Source: an uncultured Pseudomonadota bacterium (GTDB lineage Bacteria; Pseudomonadota; Gammaproteobacteria; Ga0077536). Taken from it: DNA of 38,352 nucleotides. This document shows, piece after piece, positions 15,862 to 24,545 of this stretch (position 1 is the stretch's first letter; the number at the start of each line of letters is the position of its first letter). The notes beneath the pieces were generated by a model that saw only the letters and a program-made list of their open reading frames with translations, ran no database searches and had not been told where the DNA came from. The translations under genes were made by a program, and so were the position numbers. The stretch covers positions 1 to 38,352 of the forward strand of contig CAJWTO010000009.1 of NCBI GenBank assembly GCA_913047675.1. The letters run 5' to 3'.

Positions 15862-16629
15862 ATGACTAACAGTAGGATATCTTGGGTGCAGAAAAAGTAT
15901 GCAGAGGGAGTGGTCGTTAATGCGAAGATGAGCGGAGATAAGACATTAAATTTGGTTGATCAATCCATACTAGAAACGATGACCTGTGAACTTAAAAAAA
16001 TCTTGGAGATTGACAATCTAAGATGCGTGTTTTTGTCTGGTTCCTCTGAGAAAGCGTTTATAGGGGGTGCAAACCTTAAATCATTAAATGCGCTAGAGGT
16101 CGCTACGGCCGAAAAATTCATCAGTTCGATTCATCATTTTTGCGAAACTATTCTACATGCACGGGTGCCAGTCATCGCGGTCCTAAAGGGGTATTGTCTA
16201 GGAGCGGGATTGGAAATTGCCGCGTCTTGTGATTTTAGGATAGGAGACTCGTCCGTTTTTTGCGGTATGCCCGAGGTTCGAGTGGGCGTCCCGTCTGTTG
16301 TAGAAGCGGTATTACTTCCAGAATTGGTCGGTTGGGGTAAGGCGAGGGAGTTGATGCTTCGAGGTAATATCATTGATGCGAAGGAGTGTCAGAGAATAGG
16401 TTTAATTGAACACTTAGAAGATGGTGAGAAGTTGGATGTACTTTTGAACGAGATCACAGCGGACATCTTAAGTGGTGGTCCCAAGGCGATCGCGAGTCAA
16501 AAACTGCTTTTTAGAGATTGGAAGGGCTCACAATATGGCAATGCGATTAGATCAGGTGTGGATGCATTTGTTAAAGCATACGAGACTGAGGAGCCTAAAA
16601 TAAAAATCAATAATTTCTTTAATAACTAG
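15862..16629 (+). CDS. Enoyl-CoA hydratase/isomerase family protein
   Basis: A 255-residue crotonase-fold protein. The oxyanion-hole segment AFIGGANLKSL lies near 65-75, the second one KGYCLGAGLEIAASCDF near 109-125 carries Glu118, and GMPEVRVGVPS near 135-145 carries Glu138; both acidic residues needed for hydration of enoyl-CoA are therefore present. The exact acyl-CoA substrate cannot be deduced. It ends the msrA-methyltransferase-hydratase run and is convergent with prc. Confidence 0.9.
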   Translation: MTNSRISWVQKKYAEGVVVNAKMSGDKTLNLVDQSILETMTCELKKILEIDNLRCVFLSGSSEKAFIGGANLKSLNALEVATAEKFISSIHHFCETILHARVPVIAVLKGYCLGAGLEIAASCDFRIGDSSVFCGMPEVRVGVPSVVEAVLLPELVGWGKARELMLRGNIIDAKECQRIGLIEHLEDGEKLDVLLNEITADILSGGPKAIASQKLLFRDWKGSQYGNAIRSGVDAFVKAYETEEPKIKINNFFNN

Positions 16630-16651
16630 AGTCAAGTTCTCACTTGTAGCT

Positions 16652-18754
16652 TTAATGCATTGTTAGTTTAGGTTTTGATTGAACATACCAATCGCTCAAA
16701 ATTTTGGCGGTTTCATTGAGTAGGATATCAAACTCAACTTCATCAGGATCGTCTGACGAGTTATCGGAATCTTCCTCTTTGGCCGCGCTAATATATGGTG
16801 GAAGTAGTTCTCGTCCCTGGGCCTTTCGGATTTTGTTTTCTAGTACACGCTGAGATCTTCGATTGACGTCGTATTCGTTTTTACGGCGTTCTTCCATAAG
16901 AGACAAAGTACTCTTGCTGTTAGCTGTGTCTACCAACTCATTTATCTCAACCAATGCCTGAAAGGCATCGTTTTCGGCAGTCCTTTTCTTATGACTTCTT
17001 ATTACTTCGTTCAAATCCAAAGCCTGGTCGCTATAATATTTGTATTTTGCAGCTTTGATTTTAGCCCAAGGTAGGGCGTTTTCTAACGAGCGCTCCCCGC
17101 GCTCATCACCGGTTGCAGAAATCTGGAATACAATGTCAGGTATTACTCCTCGGTGCTGTGTGCTTTCACCATTCACTCTGAAAAATTGGGCTATGGTAGT
17201 TTTAAGCTCTCCCAATTTCCCTTTCATTGATTGGTCAAATCTGTTTAGGTCGATCAAATTTTGCACTGTGCCCTTACCAAAGGTGGGCTCCCCAACGACA
17301 ATGCCGCGGTTATAATCTTGAATCGCACCTGCGAATATTTCAGAAGCTGACGCACTATTGCCGTCGACGAGCACTACTAATGGGCCATCGTAGGAAACAC
17401 CCTTGTCTTTATCGAATTCGAGCGAAACTCGACCAGTGGTATCCTTCACTTGTACAACTGGACCTGAATCTATAAACAATCCGGTTAATTGGGTTGCTTC
17501 TGAAAGTGAACCCCCACCGTTTGCTCGTAAATCGATTATTAGACCGATTATATCTTCGCTTACTAATTCACCAATTAGTCGTGTCACGTCTTTTGTAGTA
17601 CTTCTATAGTCACTATTGCCTTTCTTCTTACCATCAAAATCTAAATAAAAAGTAGGAATTGTGATCACACCGACCGAATGATTTTTACCGGGAGTCTCGA
17701 CATTTAATACTGCTTTTTTGGCCGCTTGGTCTTCAAGCTTTATTGTATTTCGCACGATAGAGACAACTTGGGTTGGACTACCGACTGGTAGACCTTTTTT
17801 CAATACTTCTAGTCGAACAGTCGTTCCTTTAGGTCCGCGTATTAAATCCACCACATTGTCCAAGCGCCATCCCACAACATCCAGTATTGGCTCCTCACCT
17901 TGGCCAATTCCAACAATTCTATCTTCGGCATCGACTTCACCAGTCAGATCCGCCGGTCCGCCTGACACAACTTCTTTGATCAGCGTCATATCGTCTTCAC
18001 TTTGCAGTATCGCGCCAATACCTTCCAGTGAAAGACTCATCCGAATTCTGAAATTCTCTGAGGTCCTTTGCGAAAAATATGAACTATGAGGATCGATGCT
18101 CATTGTGTACGCGTTTAAGATACCTTGAAAAATATCGTCACTATTAAGTTGTTGAGCCCGTCGAAGTAAACCAGAATAACGCTCAGATAGGGTATCAACG
18201 ATAGTACCCTCATCTTTACCAGCTAATTTCAAGGACAAGAAGTCGTTTTTTACTCGCCGCTTCCAAACTTCTTTCAGTTCAGCGATATCATTTGCCCAGT
18301 CGCTATCATCTCTATCTAGGATAATTGATTCTTCAATAGCGAAGTTAAAATCGTTCTTCAGCTCTTCAAGGGAATATTCCACACGTTCTTCGAGCCGTTG
18401 TCTGAACTTCTTAAAAATAGAGAACAAAGGCTCCACATTAGATTTCTTTAAGTAGTCGTCTATTTTGTCGGCGTGTCTTTCAAAACGTTTTACATCAGTG
18501 CTAACGAAATGTAGCTTTTGAGGGTCAAGCATATCTAGATATTGTCCAAGTATGGTTTTTGACAGCTCATTATCTAGAGGGGTTTTAGTATAGTGATAAT
18601 TATATAAAACATGAGTCACTATCTTTGCCGCGCGTTGGTGTTCGGGAAAAGGCACTAGTTCCTCATGCGGTACGAGCGGGACTGCCGCGTGAGCACTGCT
18701 GAGAACCATAGACTGAAAAAGTACTGAGTACAGAAAAATAAGGACTTTAGACAT
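16652..18754 (-). CDS. prc: Carboxy-terminal (tail-specific) protease Prc
   Basis: Periplasmic S41A protease that trims or degrades envelope proteins and, in E. coli, controls peptidoglycan hydrolases. It is 700 residues, the long Prc form. A signal peptide ends near AHA-A (residue 24); an N-terminal helical region follows; a PDZ domain covers about 238-322; the protease core contains 'LIIDLRANGGGSLSEATQLTGLF' (split near 405-427), the catalytic Ser469 in GNSASASEIFAGA and Lys494 in EPTFGKGTVQ, 25 residues apart as in known Prc enzymes. A charged helical C-terminal domain ends the protein. It is divergent from rnd across a 156-base region. Confidence 0.96.
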   Translation of the reverse strand: MSKVLIFLYSVLFQSMVLSSAHAAVPLVPHEELVPFPEHQRAAKIVTHVLYNYHYTKTPLDNELSKTILGQYLDMLDPQKLHFVSTDVKRFERHADKIDDYLKKSNVEPLFSIFKKFRQRLEERVEYSLEELKNDFNFAIEESIILDRDDSDWANDIAELKEVWKRRVKNDFLSLKLAGKDEGTIVDTLSERYSGLLRRAQQLNSDDIFQGILNAYTMSIDPHSSYFSQRTSENFRIRMSLSLEGIGAILQSEDDMTLIKEVVSGGPADLTGEVDAEDRIVGIGQGEEPILDVVGWRLDNVVDLIRGPKGTTVRLEVLKKGLPVGSPTQVVSIVRNTIKLEDQAAKKAVLNVETPGKNHSVGVITIPTFYLDFDGKKKGNSDYRSTTKDVTRLIGELVSEDIIGLIIDLRANGGGSLSEATQLTGLFIDSGPVVQVKDTTGRVSLEFDKDKGVSYDGPLVVLVDGNSASASEIFAGAIQDYNRGIVVGEPTFGKGTVQNLIDLNRFDQSMKGKLGELKTTIAQFFRVNGESTQHRGVIPDIVFQISATGDERGERSLENALPWAKIKAAKYKYYSDQALDLNEVIRSHKKRTAENDAFQALVEINELVDTANSKSTLSLMEERRKNEYDVNRRSQRVLENKIRKAQGRELLPPYISAAKEEDSDNSSDDPDEVEFDILLNETAKILSDWYVQSKPKLTMH

Positions 18755-18845
18755 TTTAAATAAATTCGATCTCTTTAAATTATTGCATTTAGCATTGGGG
18801 GTAAGTCTTGAACCTTCAAGTCTAGCCTATTAGCGGCAGTTTGGC

Positions 18846-18863
18846 TTGTTTGAATTCAAACAA
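18846..18863. promoter_or_regulatory. 18-bp perfect palindrome between prc and rnd
   Basis: TTGTTTGAATTCAAACAA reads identically on both strands with no mismatch. It lies 48 bases before the rnd start and 92 bases before the prc start, in the 156-base divergent region. Symmetric 9-bp half-sites are what a homodimeric repressor would recognise; no T-tract follows on either strand that would make it a terminator. The regulator is not identifiable. Confidence 0.45.
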
Positions 18864-18910
18864 AAAATATTGGGCCAAATTACTGCTAGAATAATGAGAT
18901 TGGTGCGCAT

Positions 18911-20023
18911 GTGACGAAATCTGGGAAACGACTGATTACTAAAAATATTAAAATCTATAGTATAACTACCTTGGATCAATTGAAGGAATGGTGTGAGAGC
19001 GCTTCGAGCAGTGATTTCCTGTCTATCGATACAGAATTTAAATGGGAAAAGACCTATTTGCCGCAATTATGTTTGATACAATTAGCGATCCCTGAATCAG
19101 TGGCCCTTATCGATACCTTGTCAATGACGGAACTAGAACCGTTGTCCTTGTTATTGGCCAATTCCGAGCGATTGAATCTCTTTCATGCAGCACAGCAAGA
19201 TCTAGAAGTTTTCGAGCTATCTGGCTTCGAAAAATTTTCCAATCTATTCGACTGCCAAATTGCCGCCGCATTGATTGGTCTGGATGAACAGATCGGATAT
19301 GGAGCGTTAGTTTCGAAATTATTAGATATTGATTTAGATAAATCACAAACACGTTCGGACTGGACGATACGACCATTATCTGCTGCCCAAACGGATTATG
19401 CTGTCAACGATGTCCGGTATTTGAAAGAATTATATGAATTAATGAAACACGAGTTGACGAACTTAAATCGATATCATTGGCTACAGGAAGACTGCAAGCG
19501 ACTACATTCTGCAGTGAGTCTTCAGCATCGGTGTATTATGGCTTGGAGGAAAGTAAAGGGGGTCACTAGCCTGCGAGATGAACACTTAAGGAATTTAGGT
19601 TCATTGGCGAACTGGCGAGAGCGACTAGCCCAAGAGAAAAATCTTCCGAGAGGTTGGGTGTTAAAAGACTCACAGCTTATCGAGTTAGCTAGTAATAAGC
19701 CGTCTGATTTATCTCGACTGGCGAAATTACTACCTGGGCGAGAGGCATTTTTGCGCCAACACGGGTCCTCGTTAATTGGCGCAATGGAGGCCGAGGCGAC
19801 AATTGACTGGTCTGATCTGAGCAGACCTGCTGCTCTCAGCCCCGAAGAACGAAAATGGATCAAGTCTAAGAAAATCGTGATTAAGGAGAGGGCAAAAGAA
19901 TTAAATTTGATCCCAAGCATTCTCTGCTCTAGTAGTGACTTGACCTCTATAGCGCGAGGGGAGATCCCTGCTCGGTTAAGTTCAGGCTGGCGAACACAAT
20001 TTTTGAGTGAAGTGTTAGATTGA
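18911..20023 (+). CDS. rnd: Ribonuclease D
   Basis: 3'-5' exoribonuclease involved in tRNA and small RNA 3' maturation. The 370 residues show the DEDDy set: Asp40 and Glu42 in SIDTEF, Asp97 in HAAQQDLEVF, Tyr163 and Asp167 in TDYAVNDVRYLKELYELM, followed by an HRDC domain near 205-290 (AWRKVKG...L..LA.WRE..A...N.PRGWVLKD). It starts with GTG 18911, as no upstream ATG is in frame; the Shine-Dalgarno is weak. It is convergent with the radical SAM gene. Confidence 0.95.
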   Translation: MTKSGKRLITKNIKIYSITTLDQLKEWCESASSSDFLSIDTEFKWEKTYLPQLCLIQLAIPESVALIDTLSMTELEPLSLLLANSERLNLFHAAQQDLEVFELSGFEKFSNLFDCQIAAALIGLDEQIGYGALVSKLLDIDLDKSQTRSDWTIRPLSAAQTDYAVNDVRYLKELYELMKHELTNLNRYHWLQEDCKRLHSAVSLQHRCIMAWRKVKGVTSLRDEHLRNLGSLANWRERLAQEKNLPRGWVLKDSQLIELASNKPSDLSRLAKLLPGREAFLRQHGSSLIGAMEAEATIDWSDLSRPAALSPEERKWIKSKKIVIKERAKELNLIPSILCSSSDLTSIARGEIPARLSSGWRTQFLSEVLD

Positions 20024-20048
20024 GTTGGTGATAGCCAGTAGTAATATA

Positions 20049-21044
20049 TTAGACCGTGGATCGTTGAATATAGACTGGCGTTACGGAATCAAGATTCTTG
20101 AGGGTGTTTTCGCACCATGAGATCAATTTTTTTTCAAGGTTTTCCTCATAGGCTATCTGTCCGTTTGTAAGGCTCAGACCATTTATTAATAACGGTTCGT
20201 CAGGGTAAAGTCGCTTCATATTTTTGTGGAAAATTTTTGGTAGTCGGAATGAACCAAGTGTGATGGAATGAATGGAACGGCTACCAAGCGCAGCATAGAT
20301 TTGATGGAAAAATTGTTTGTAAACGGTGTAAAAGTCGTCAACAAAAATAATGGGATCGAATCTGAGGGCAATATTCCATCCTGCGTCTCTGAGACTACTT
20401 ATGGCTGCTAGCCTTGCATTTAATGATGGTGTTTTTGCCTCATATTTACCGACAATTTCGTTTGGACTAAGACTAAATGCGCAAATGATGTTAGGAAGAG
20501 GCTCCATAGTAAGTAAGTTGCGTATTTGAGTGCTTTTAGTCCGCAATTCCAAAAAGGCGTGTTGGTAGGGTTTGAATAGGGGTATAAAATTGCGAGTAAA
20601 GTCTGTGATCGGGTCAAGGGCTAAGCTATCGCAGTCATAACCTGAATAAAAACAGATACTGTCTTCAGTGTTTTCGATATGACTTGTTAAATCTGTTTTG
20701 AAGTCGCTGTAGTTCACGAATATCACGTGACTGGCCGAGCGAAACATACCTTGTAGAAAACAGTAACGGCAGTCATACAAACAGTTCAACATATGAGAGA
20801 AATAAAAGTTATGTTTTGCGTCGATAGCGTACTCGCCTGGGATTGGAAGGATCCTTTTATTTTCTTTTCGAGCGATAATAAGTGTTGGCTCCTTTTTCTG
20901 CGTCCTGAAGTTCTGCTTCCGCCGGTTAAATAGCTCTCCGTAATGAGAACAGTCTACAATCGCCGCATTCTGATAGCGATTAAGTATCTCGATGGTTTGA
21001 GGCATATCCCGCACGGATTCTTCAACGTAAATTATGGAGTACAT
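20049..21044 (-). CDS. Spore photoproduct lyase family radical SAM protein
   Basis: A 331-residue radical SAM enzyme. The cluster motif CLYDCRYCF (CX3CX2C, about residues 89-96) followed by LQGMF and 'VIFVNYSDF' is the signature of the SPL family, which in Firmicutes reverses the spore photoproduct thymine dimer. Further matching blocks include 'LELRTKSTQIRNLL' and 'ALRFDPIIFVDDFYTVYKQFFHQIY'. The region aligned to the hydrogen-donor Cys of Bacillus SPL reads SGYDCDSLALD, where the cysteine appears shifted. Function in a non-sporulating proteobacterium is unknown. It is the last gene of a tight six-gene minus-strand run, 3 bases after the nucleosidase-like gene. Confidence 0.85.
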   Translation of the reverse strand: MYSIIYVEESVRDMPQTIEILNRYQNAAIVDCSHYGELFNRRKQNFRTQKKEPTLIIARKENKRILPIPGEYAIDAKHNFYFSHMLNCLYDCRYCFLQGMFRSASHVIFVNYSDFKTDLTSHIENTEDSICFYSGYDCDSLALDPITDFTRNFIPLFKPYQHAFLELRTKSTQIRNLLTMEPLPNIICAFSLSPNEIVGKYEAKTPSLNARLAAISSLRDAGWNIALRFDPIIFVDDFYTVYKQFFHQIYAALGSRSIHSITLGSFRLPKIFHKNMKRLYPDEPLLINGLSLTNGQIAYEENLEKKLISWCENTLKNLDSVTPVYIQRSTV

Positions 21045-21047
21045 TGG

Positions 21048-21848
21048 TTAAAGCTTTGGTGACAGCTGAGTTATCTGCAATCTAAGTTTAGCTAAGATAT
21101 CACTAGGTTTGTCGCGATTATTTAACTCAATGCTAGGCCATGCTTCTTCTGGACATAACGCGCAAAAAGACCTGTAAAGCTCGAGTAACTGATGAGTTTG
21201 CGTCACCGTAAAATGTTGTCCTTGGAACATTTTTTCTATACTAAACGGAAAGCTTTTGGGCTCAATGGATAAGTTCTCCTCTGCTGATTTAATATACGTA
21301 TTAATTAGTTCTATATTTTCTGCGACTAACTGTTTCATCAGGGCCTTAGTTAGGTTCCCGATACCCGAAGACGAGTTATCTGATATCAGTTTGAGCACGT
21401 GTATGTGTTCGCTAGATATGGCCTCCGATACTGCAGCCATAAATCCACTAGCTTCCATATCACATGAACTGTTAAGTGGATACTGACAGATTGGGGAATT
21501 ATATGTGCGCAATGCTTTGACATAACACTTAGGATGCTGTTTCACGTAAGGATACCAACTACGACCGGTATCATCCTCAGTGACTTTGCTAATACTCACT
21601 AACGAACCGACAGGTAGTGCGCTATCTCCAGCGACTCCAAAATTAACCCATAGTCCGTGGTGTGTCTCTCGATCTTCGAGCGCGAATTTCGTAGCTGCGT
21701 AGCTTGAGCTCTTTCCTACCCCGGATAAAATCACCCGCATATTCTGAGTCTGGTAAACTTTAAACGGTTGATGCACGACCAGTGTCAAATGATATCTTTT
21801 GATCAAATGGTATGCTTCGTTTTTTAGCGCCATAATAAAAGTATTCAT
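21048..21848 (-). CDS. MTA/SAH nucleosidase-like protein with a C-terminal extension
   Basis: Nucleoside phosphorylase/hydrolase superfamily. The first ~180 of 266 residues match the 5'-methylthioadenosine/S-adenosylhomocysteine nucleosidase fold with key positions retained: Glu11 in ALKNEA, Met131-Glu132 in DMEASGF, Asp157 in LISDNSSS, plus NFGVAGD near 69-75. After about residue 185 a predominantly helical ~80-residue tail is added that normal MTANs lack. The ligand is therefore likely a purine nucleoside or related molecule, but the reaction is not established. Its start overlaps the glycosyltransferase stop by 4 bases. Confidence 0.75.
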   Translation of the reverse strand: MNTFIMALKNEAYHLIKRYHLTLVVHQPFKVYQTQNMRVILSGVGKSSSYAATKFALEDRETHHGLWVNFGVAGDSALPVGSLVSISKVTEDDTGRSWYPYVKQHPKCYVKALRTYNSPICQYPLNSSCDMEASGFMAAVSEAISSEHIHVLKLISDNSSSGIGNLTKALMKQLVAENIELINTYIKSAEENLSIEPKSFPFSIEKMFQGQHFTVTQTHQLLELYRSFCALCPEEAWPSIELNNRDKPSDILAKLRLQITQLSPKL

Positions 21849-22699
21849 TCCGTGTACTTACGCCTGATAGACTCATAGTGAAAAATATCTCGGGTGTTGC
21901 CCCGTCGTATTGCTCCTTTGAGGTAAATTTCTAGTTTGGTTCTTAGGACACTGACCGCACTTTCAAGATGCGCTGGCTTTAAGTCGCCGTGGTCTATCAG
22001 TTTTTTTATCGCATGAATACGGTATTGATCTAACGCAGGTGTAGTTTTTGATAGTTGGTCGTCATGCCCGCCGTACTTAGTAACCAATGGACTATCAATG
22101 TATCCTATGATTTCTTGTGAAGTTATGCGTAGCCAAAGATCATAATCCTCACATGCCGGAAGATCCTCGTCGAAGCCGTCATATTTAGTTAGAAGTGTTC
22201 TTTTCATCATCACTGCAGAGGGAGAGATCATACATCTTAGTAACGATTGTTCAAACAAGTCTCCCCCAAATTTTTGGTGGTAAAGTTTTTGATTAAATTT
22301 CTTGTCATTTTTTATCCATATCTCATCGCAATGGTTTATGTTTACCTTTGGCTGCTGTTGGCAAAAATCAAGCTGCTTTTCTATTTTGGCTGGGTGCCAA
22401 GTATCGTCCGAGTCTAGGAATGCTAGATGACTGCCGGTAGCGCTACTTATTCCAAGATTTCTAGCGCTACTAACCCCTCGATTTGTTGGATTTGTTATTA
22501 TTTTTACTGCGGGATGCTGTTGACTAATAATTTTTTGCGTATCGTCCGTGGAGCCATCATCCACAACTAATATTTCGTGAACTGGTTGAGTTTGCGCCTC
22601 TATTGACTTCAACGCTCTACCAATGGAGTAGCCTCGATTATAGGTGGGGACTATTGCGGAGACTTTAGGTTCGCCATTTAGCTTATACTGCATTTTCAT
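21845..22699 (-). CDS. Family 2 glycosyltransferase
   Basis: A GT-A fold glycosyltransferase of about 284 residues. It shows VSAIVPTYNRGYSIGRAL near the start, ILVVDDGSTDDT, NLGISSATGSHLAFLDSDDTW (the DXD-type metal/nucleotide site) and a later 'CEDYDLWLRI' acceptor motif. I chose the ATG at 22699 because it places the GT domain immediately after a short lead; an upstream ATG at 22729 would overlap the DUF1285 gene by 47 bases. Sugar donor and acceptor are unknown; no polysaccharide cluster surrounds it, so it may act on a small molecule or a specific macromolecule together with its neighbours. Confidence 0.85.
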   Translation of the reverse strand: MKMQYKLNGEPKVSAIVPTYNRGYSIGRALKSIEAQTQPVHEILVVDDGSTDDTQKIISQQHPAVKIITNPTNRGVSSARNLGISSATGSHLAFLDSDDTWHPAKIEKQLDFCQQQPKVNINHCDEIWIKNDKKFNQKLYHQKFGGDLFEQSLLRCMISPSAVMMKRTLLTKYDGFDEDLPACEDYDLWLRITSQEIIGYIDSPLVTKYGGHDDQLSKTTPALDQYRIHAIKKLIDHGDLKPAHLESAVSVLRTKLEIYLKGAIRRGNTRDIFHYESIRRKYTE

Positions 22700-23246
22700 C
22701 GGTCGACGTTGGCTTTTGCTTGAAAGCATACTTGGCGATAATTTGATCTGTGCTAATACTTGTTATTTCTATCAGAGAGTCTAGGTACTTTAAGGTATTA
22801 AGCTCCGGGCCGCTTTCAGTCAAGAATGAGCTAAGAGCACTTAAGTCTCTATCATCAATCAGCCCTATTCCTAACGACGTTTCGATTAAAAGGTTCCCAT
22901 GCTCATCAGACATAGCATCAAGGATGTCATGAACAATTAAGTCACTGTGTGTAGAGAAGCCCGCGTGATGGTGGAATCGGTAAATCCAGGGAGTATATTC
23001 AAGATCCACAAATACTTGCTGTGGACCGTTTTGGACGTACGAGTAGCCGTCCGATGCGACCCGGTAGTTCGCCTTGAAAAATTCGATAGTTCTTTTGTGT
23101 GGGATCTTCTCACCCTTGATAAGCCATTCGCCTCTCCGACTTAGTTGCAGCCACCCGTAACACTTAGGTACGTTAGGCCATTTTTTTATCGCCTGATTGA
23201 CGTATTTATCAAAAGGTGTGTCTTTTATTGTTGATTTGTTAGGCAT
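22683..23246 (-). CDS. DUF1285 family protein
   Basis: A 187-residue cytosolic protein with the DUF1285 layout: 'LQLSRRGEWLIKGEKIPHKRTIEFFKANYRV' near 33-63 (read as two adjoining parts), 'SDGYSYVQNGPQQVFVDLEYTPWI' and a C-terminal beta-rich half with 'GNLLIETSLGIGLIDDRDL'. The family is widespread in proteobacteria and uncharacterised. It starts 3 bases after the bioA stop and overlaps the next gene, consistent with one transcript. Confidence 0.8.
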   Translation of the reverse strand: MPNKSTIKDTPFDKYVNQAIKKWPNVPKCYGWLQLSRRGEWLIKGEKIPHKRTIEFFKANYRVASDGYSYVQNGPQQVFVDLEYTPWIYRFHHHAGFSTHSDLIVHDILDAMSDEHGNLLIETSLGIGLIDDRDLSALSSFLTESGPELNTLKYLDSLIEITSISTDQIIAKYAFKQKPTSTDENAV

Positions 23247-23249
23247 ATA

Positions 23250-24542
23250 TTAATGTAGTTTACTAACCACCGCGCCGATCCCATCGACCAACCTGCCAAG
23301 CTCTAAATTATTTATACAAAAAGGTGGCATCACATAAACTAAAGTACCAAACGGCCTTACCCAGATGCCTTGCTTAATGAATTCAGTGCCGATTGAATGC
23401 ATATCAACAGGTCGATGTAGTTCCACGACACCGATTGCGCCTAAGACTCTCGTACTCTTTACCGATTTATGCCGATTCATAGTCTCTAATCCGATAGAAA
23501 GCTGGTTTTCTATTCTTGATACGTTAGCTTGCCAATTACTCTTCAGCAGAAGATCTATACTCGCATTAGCGCAAGCACAAGCTAACGGGTTCCCCATAAA
23601 CGTGGGGCCGTGCATAAAAAGACCAGGTTCGCCAGAGCTAATGCCAGAGGACACTCTCTCGTTACAGAGAGTCGCAGCTAACGACATGTAGCCACCGGTC
23701 AAGCTTTTCCCAACACAAAGAATATCGGGTGCTATACCAGCGTGCTCGCAAGCAAATAATTTGCCAGTACGACCAAAACCAGTTGCTATCTCATCCGCAA
23801 TAAGTAGTACGTCGTTCCTATCACAAGCTTCCCGAACTCTTTTAAGGTAGGTAGGATGATAAAAGTACATCCCCCCAGCCCCCTGCACGATTGGCTCGAG
23901 GATAACAGCGCAAATTTCGTGCTTTCTAGCGCTCAGCACCTTTTCAAATTGTTCGAAATCCGATTCGTGCCAGGTACCGTCAAATTGAGTCTCTGGTCGG
24001 TCTACAAAAATTTGTTGTGGCAAGACGGAGTGAAATAGCGAATGCATGCCTGTGATTGGGTCACAAACACTCATCGCACCAAATGTATCACCGTGATAAC
24101 CGCCTCGAATAGTTAATACTTTCTGTCGTGCCGAATTTCCATCGATACTACTCGAGTATTGCAATGCCATTTTTAGAGCCACTTCTACCGCGACCGAACC
24201 GGAATCGGACAGGAAGACGTAGTCCAAATGGTCAGGTGTTAGATTAATTAAATTTTGGGCTAGATCTACGGCCGGTCGATGGGTTAACCCACCAAACATT
24301 ACGTGAGCCATGGATTCTAACTGATTTTTTATCGCTTCGTTTAACTGAGGATGGTTGTATCCATGGATCGCCGACCACCAGGAGGCCATACCGTCGATGA
24401 GTATTTCACCCGTTTGTAATTCAATTGTACATCCGGACGCGCTTTTAACAGGGAAAGCAGGAGTTGGGTTATTTATATCCGTGTACGGGTGCCAAACGTG
24501 CCGAGTGTCATAGTCCACCCAACTAAGATCTGAGTCAGACAC
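23250..24542 (-). CDS. bioA: Adenosylmethionine-8-amino-7-oxononanoate aminotransferase BioA
   Basis: PLP-dependent class III aminotransferase of biotin synthesis, converting KAPA to DAPA with SAM as amino donor. The 430 residues show the BioA-specific N-terminus HVWHPYTD (15-22), MASWWSAIHGYNHP near 52-64, the PLP-phosphate SDSGSVAVEVALKMALQY near 112-129, IADEIATGFGRTG with the PLP Asp250, and the Schiff-base Lys279 in VGKSLTGGYMS. No other bio genes are in the window. It starts 3 bases after pyrC. Confidence 0.95.
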   Translation of the reverse strand: MSDSDLSWVDYDTRHVWHPYTDINNPTPAFPVKSASGCTIELQTGEILIDGMASWWSAIHGYNHPQLNEAIKNQLESMAHVMFGGLTHRPAVDLAQNLINLTPDHLDYVFLSDSGSVAVEVALKMALQYSSSIDGNSARQKVLTIRGGYHGDTFGAMSVCDPITGMHSLFHSVLPQQIFVDRPETQFDGTWHESDFEQFEKVLSARKHEICAVILEPIVQGAGGMYFYHPTYLKRVREACDRNDVLLIADEIATGFGRTGKLFACEHAGIAPDILCVGKSLTGGYMSLAATLCNERVSSGISSGEPGLFMHGPTFMGNPLACACANASIDLLLKSNWQANVSRIENQLSIGLETMNRHKSVKSTRVLGAIGVVELHRPVDMHSIGTEFIKQGIWVRPFGTLVYVMPPFCINNLELGRLVDGIGAVVSKLH

Positions 24543-24545
24543 TCT

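Noticed and set aside
19522-19920. Minus-strand frame of 132 codons inside rnd
   Set aside because: Shadow of the RNase D gene; serine/arginine-rich translation typical of antisense frames.
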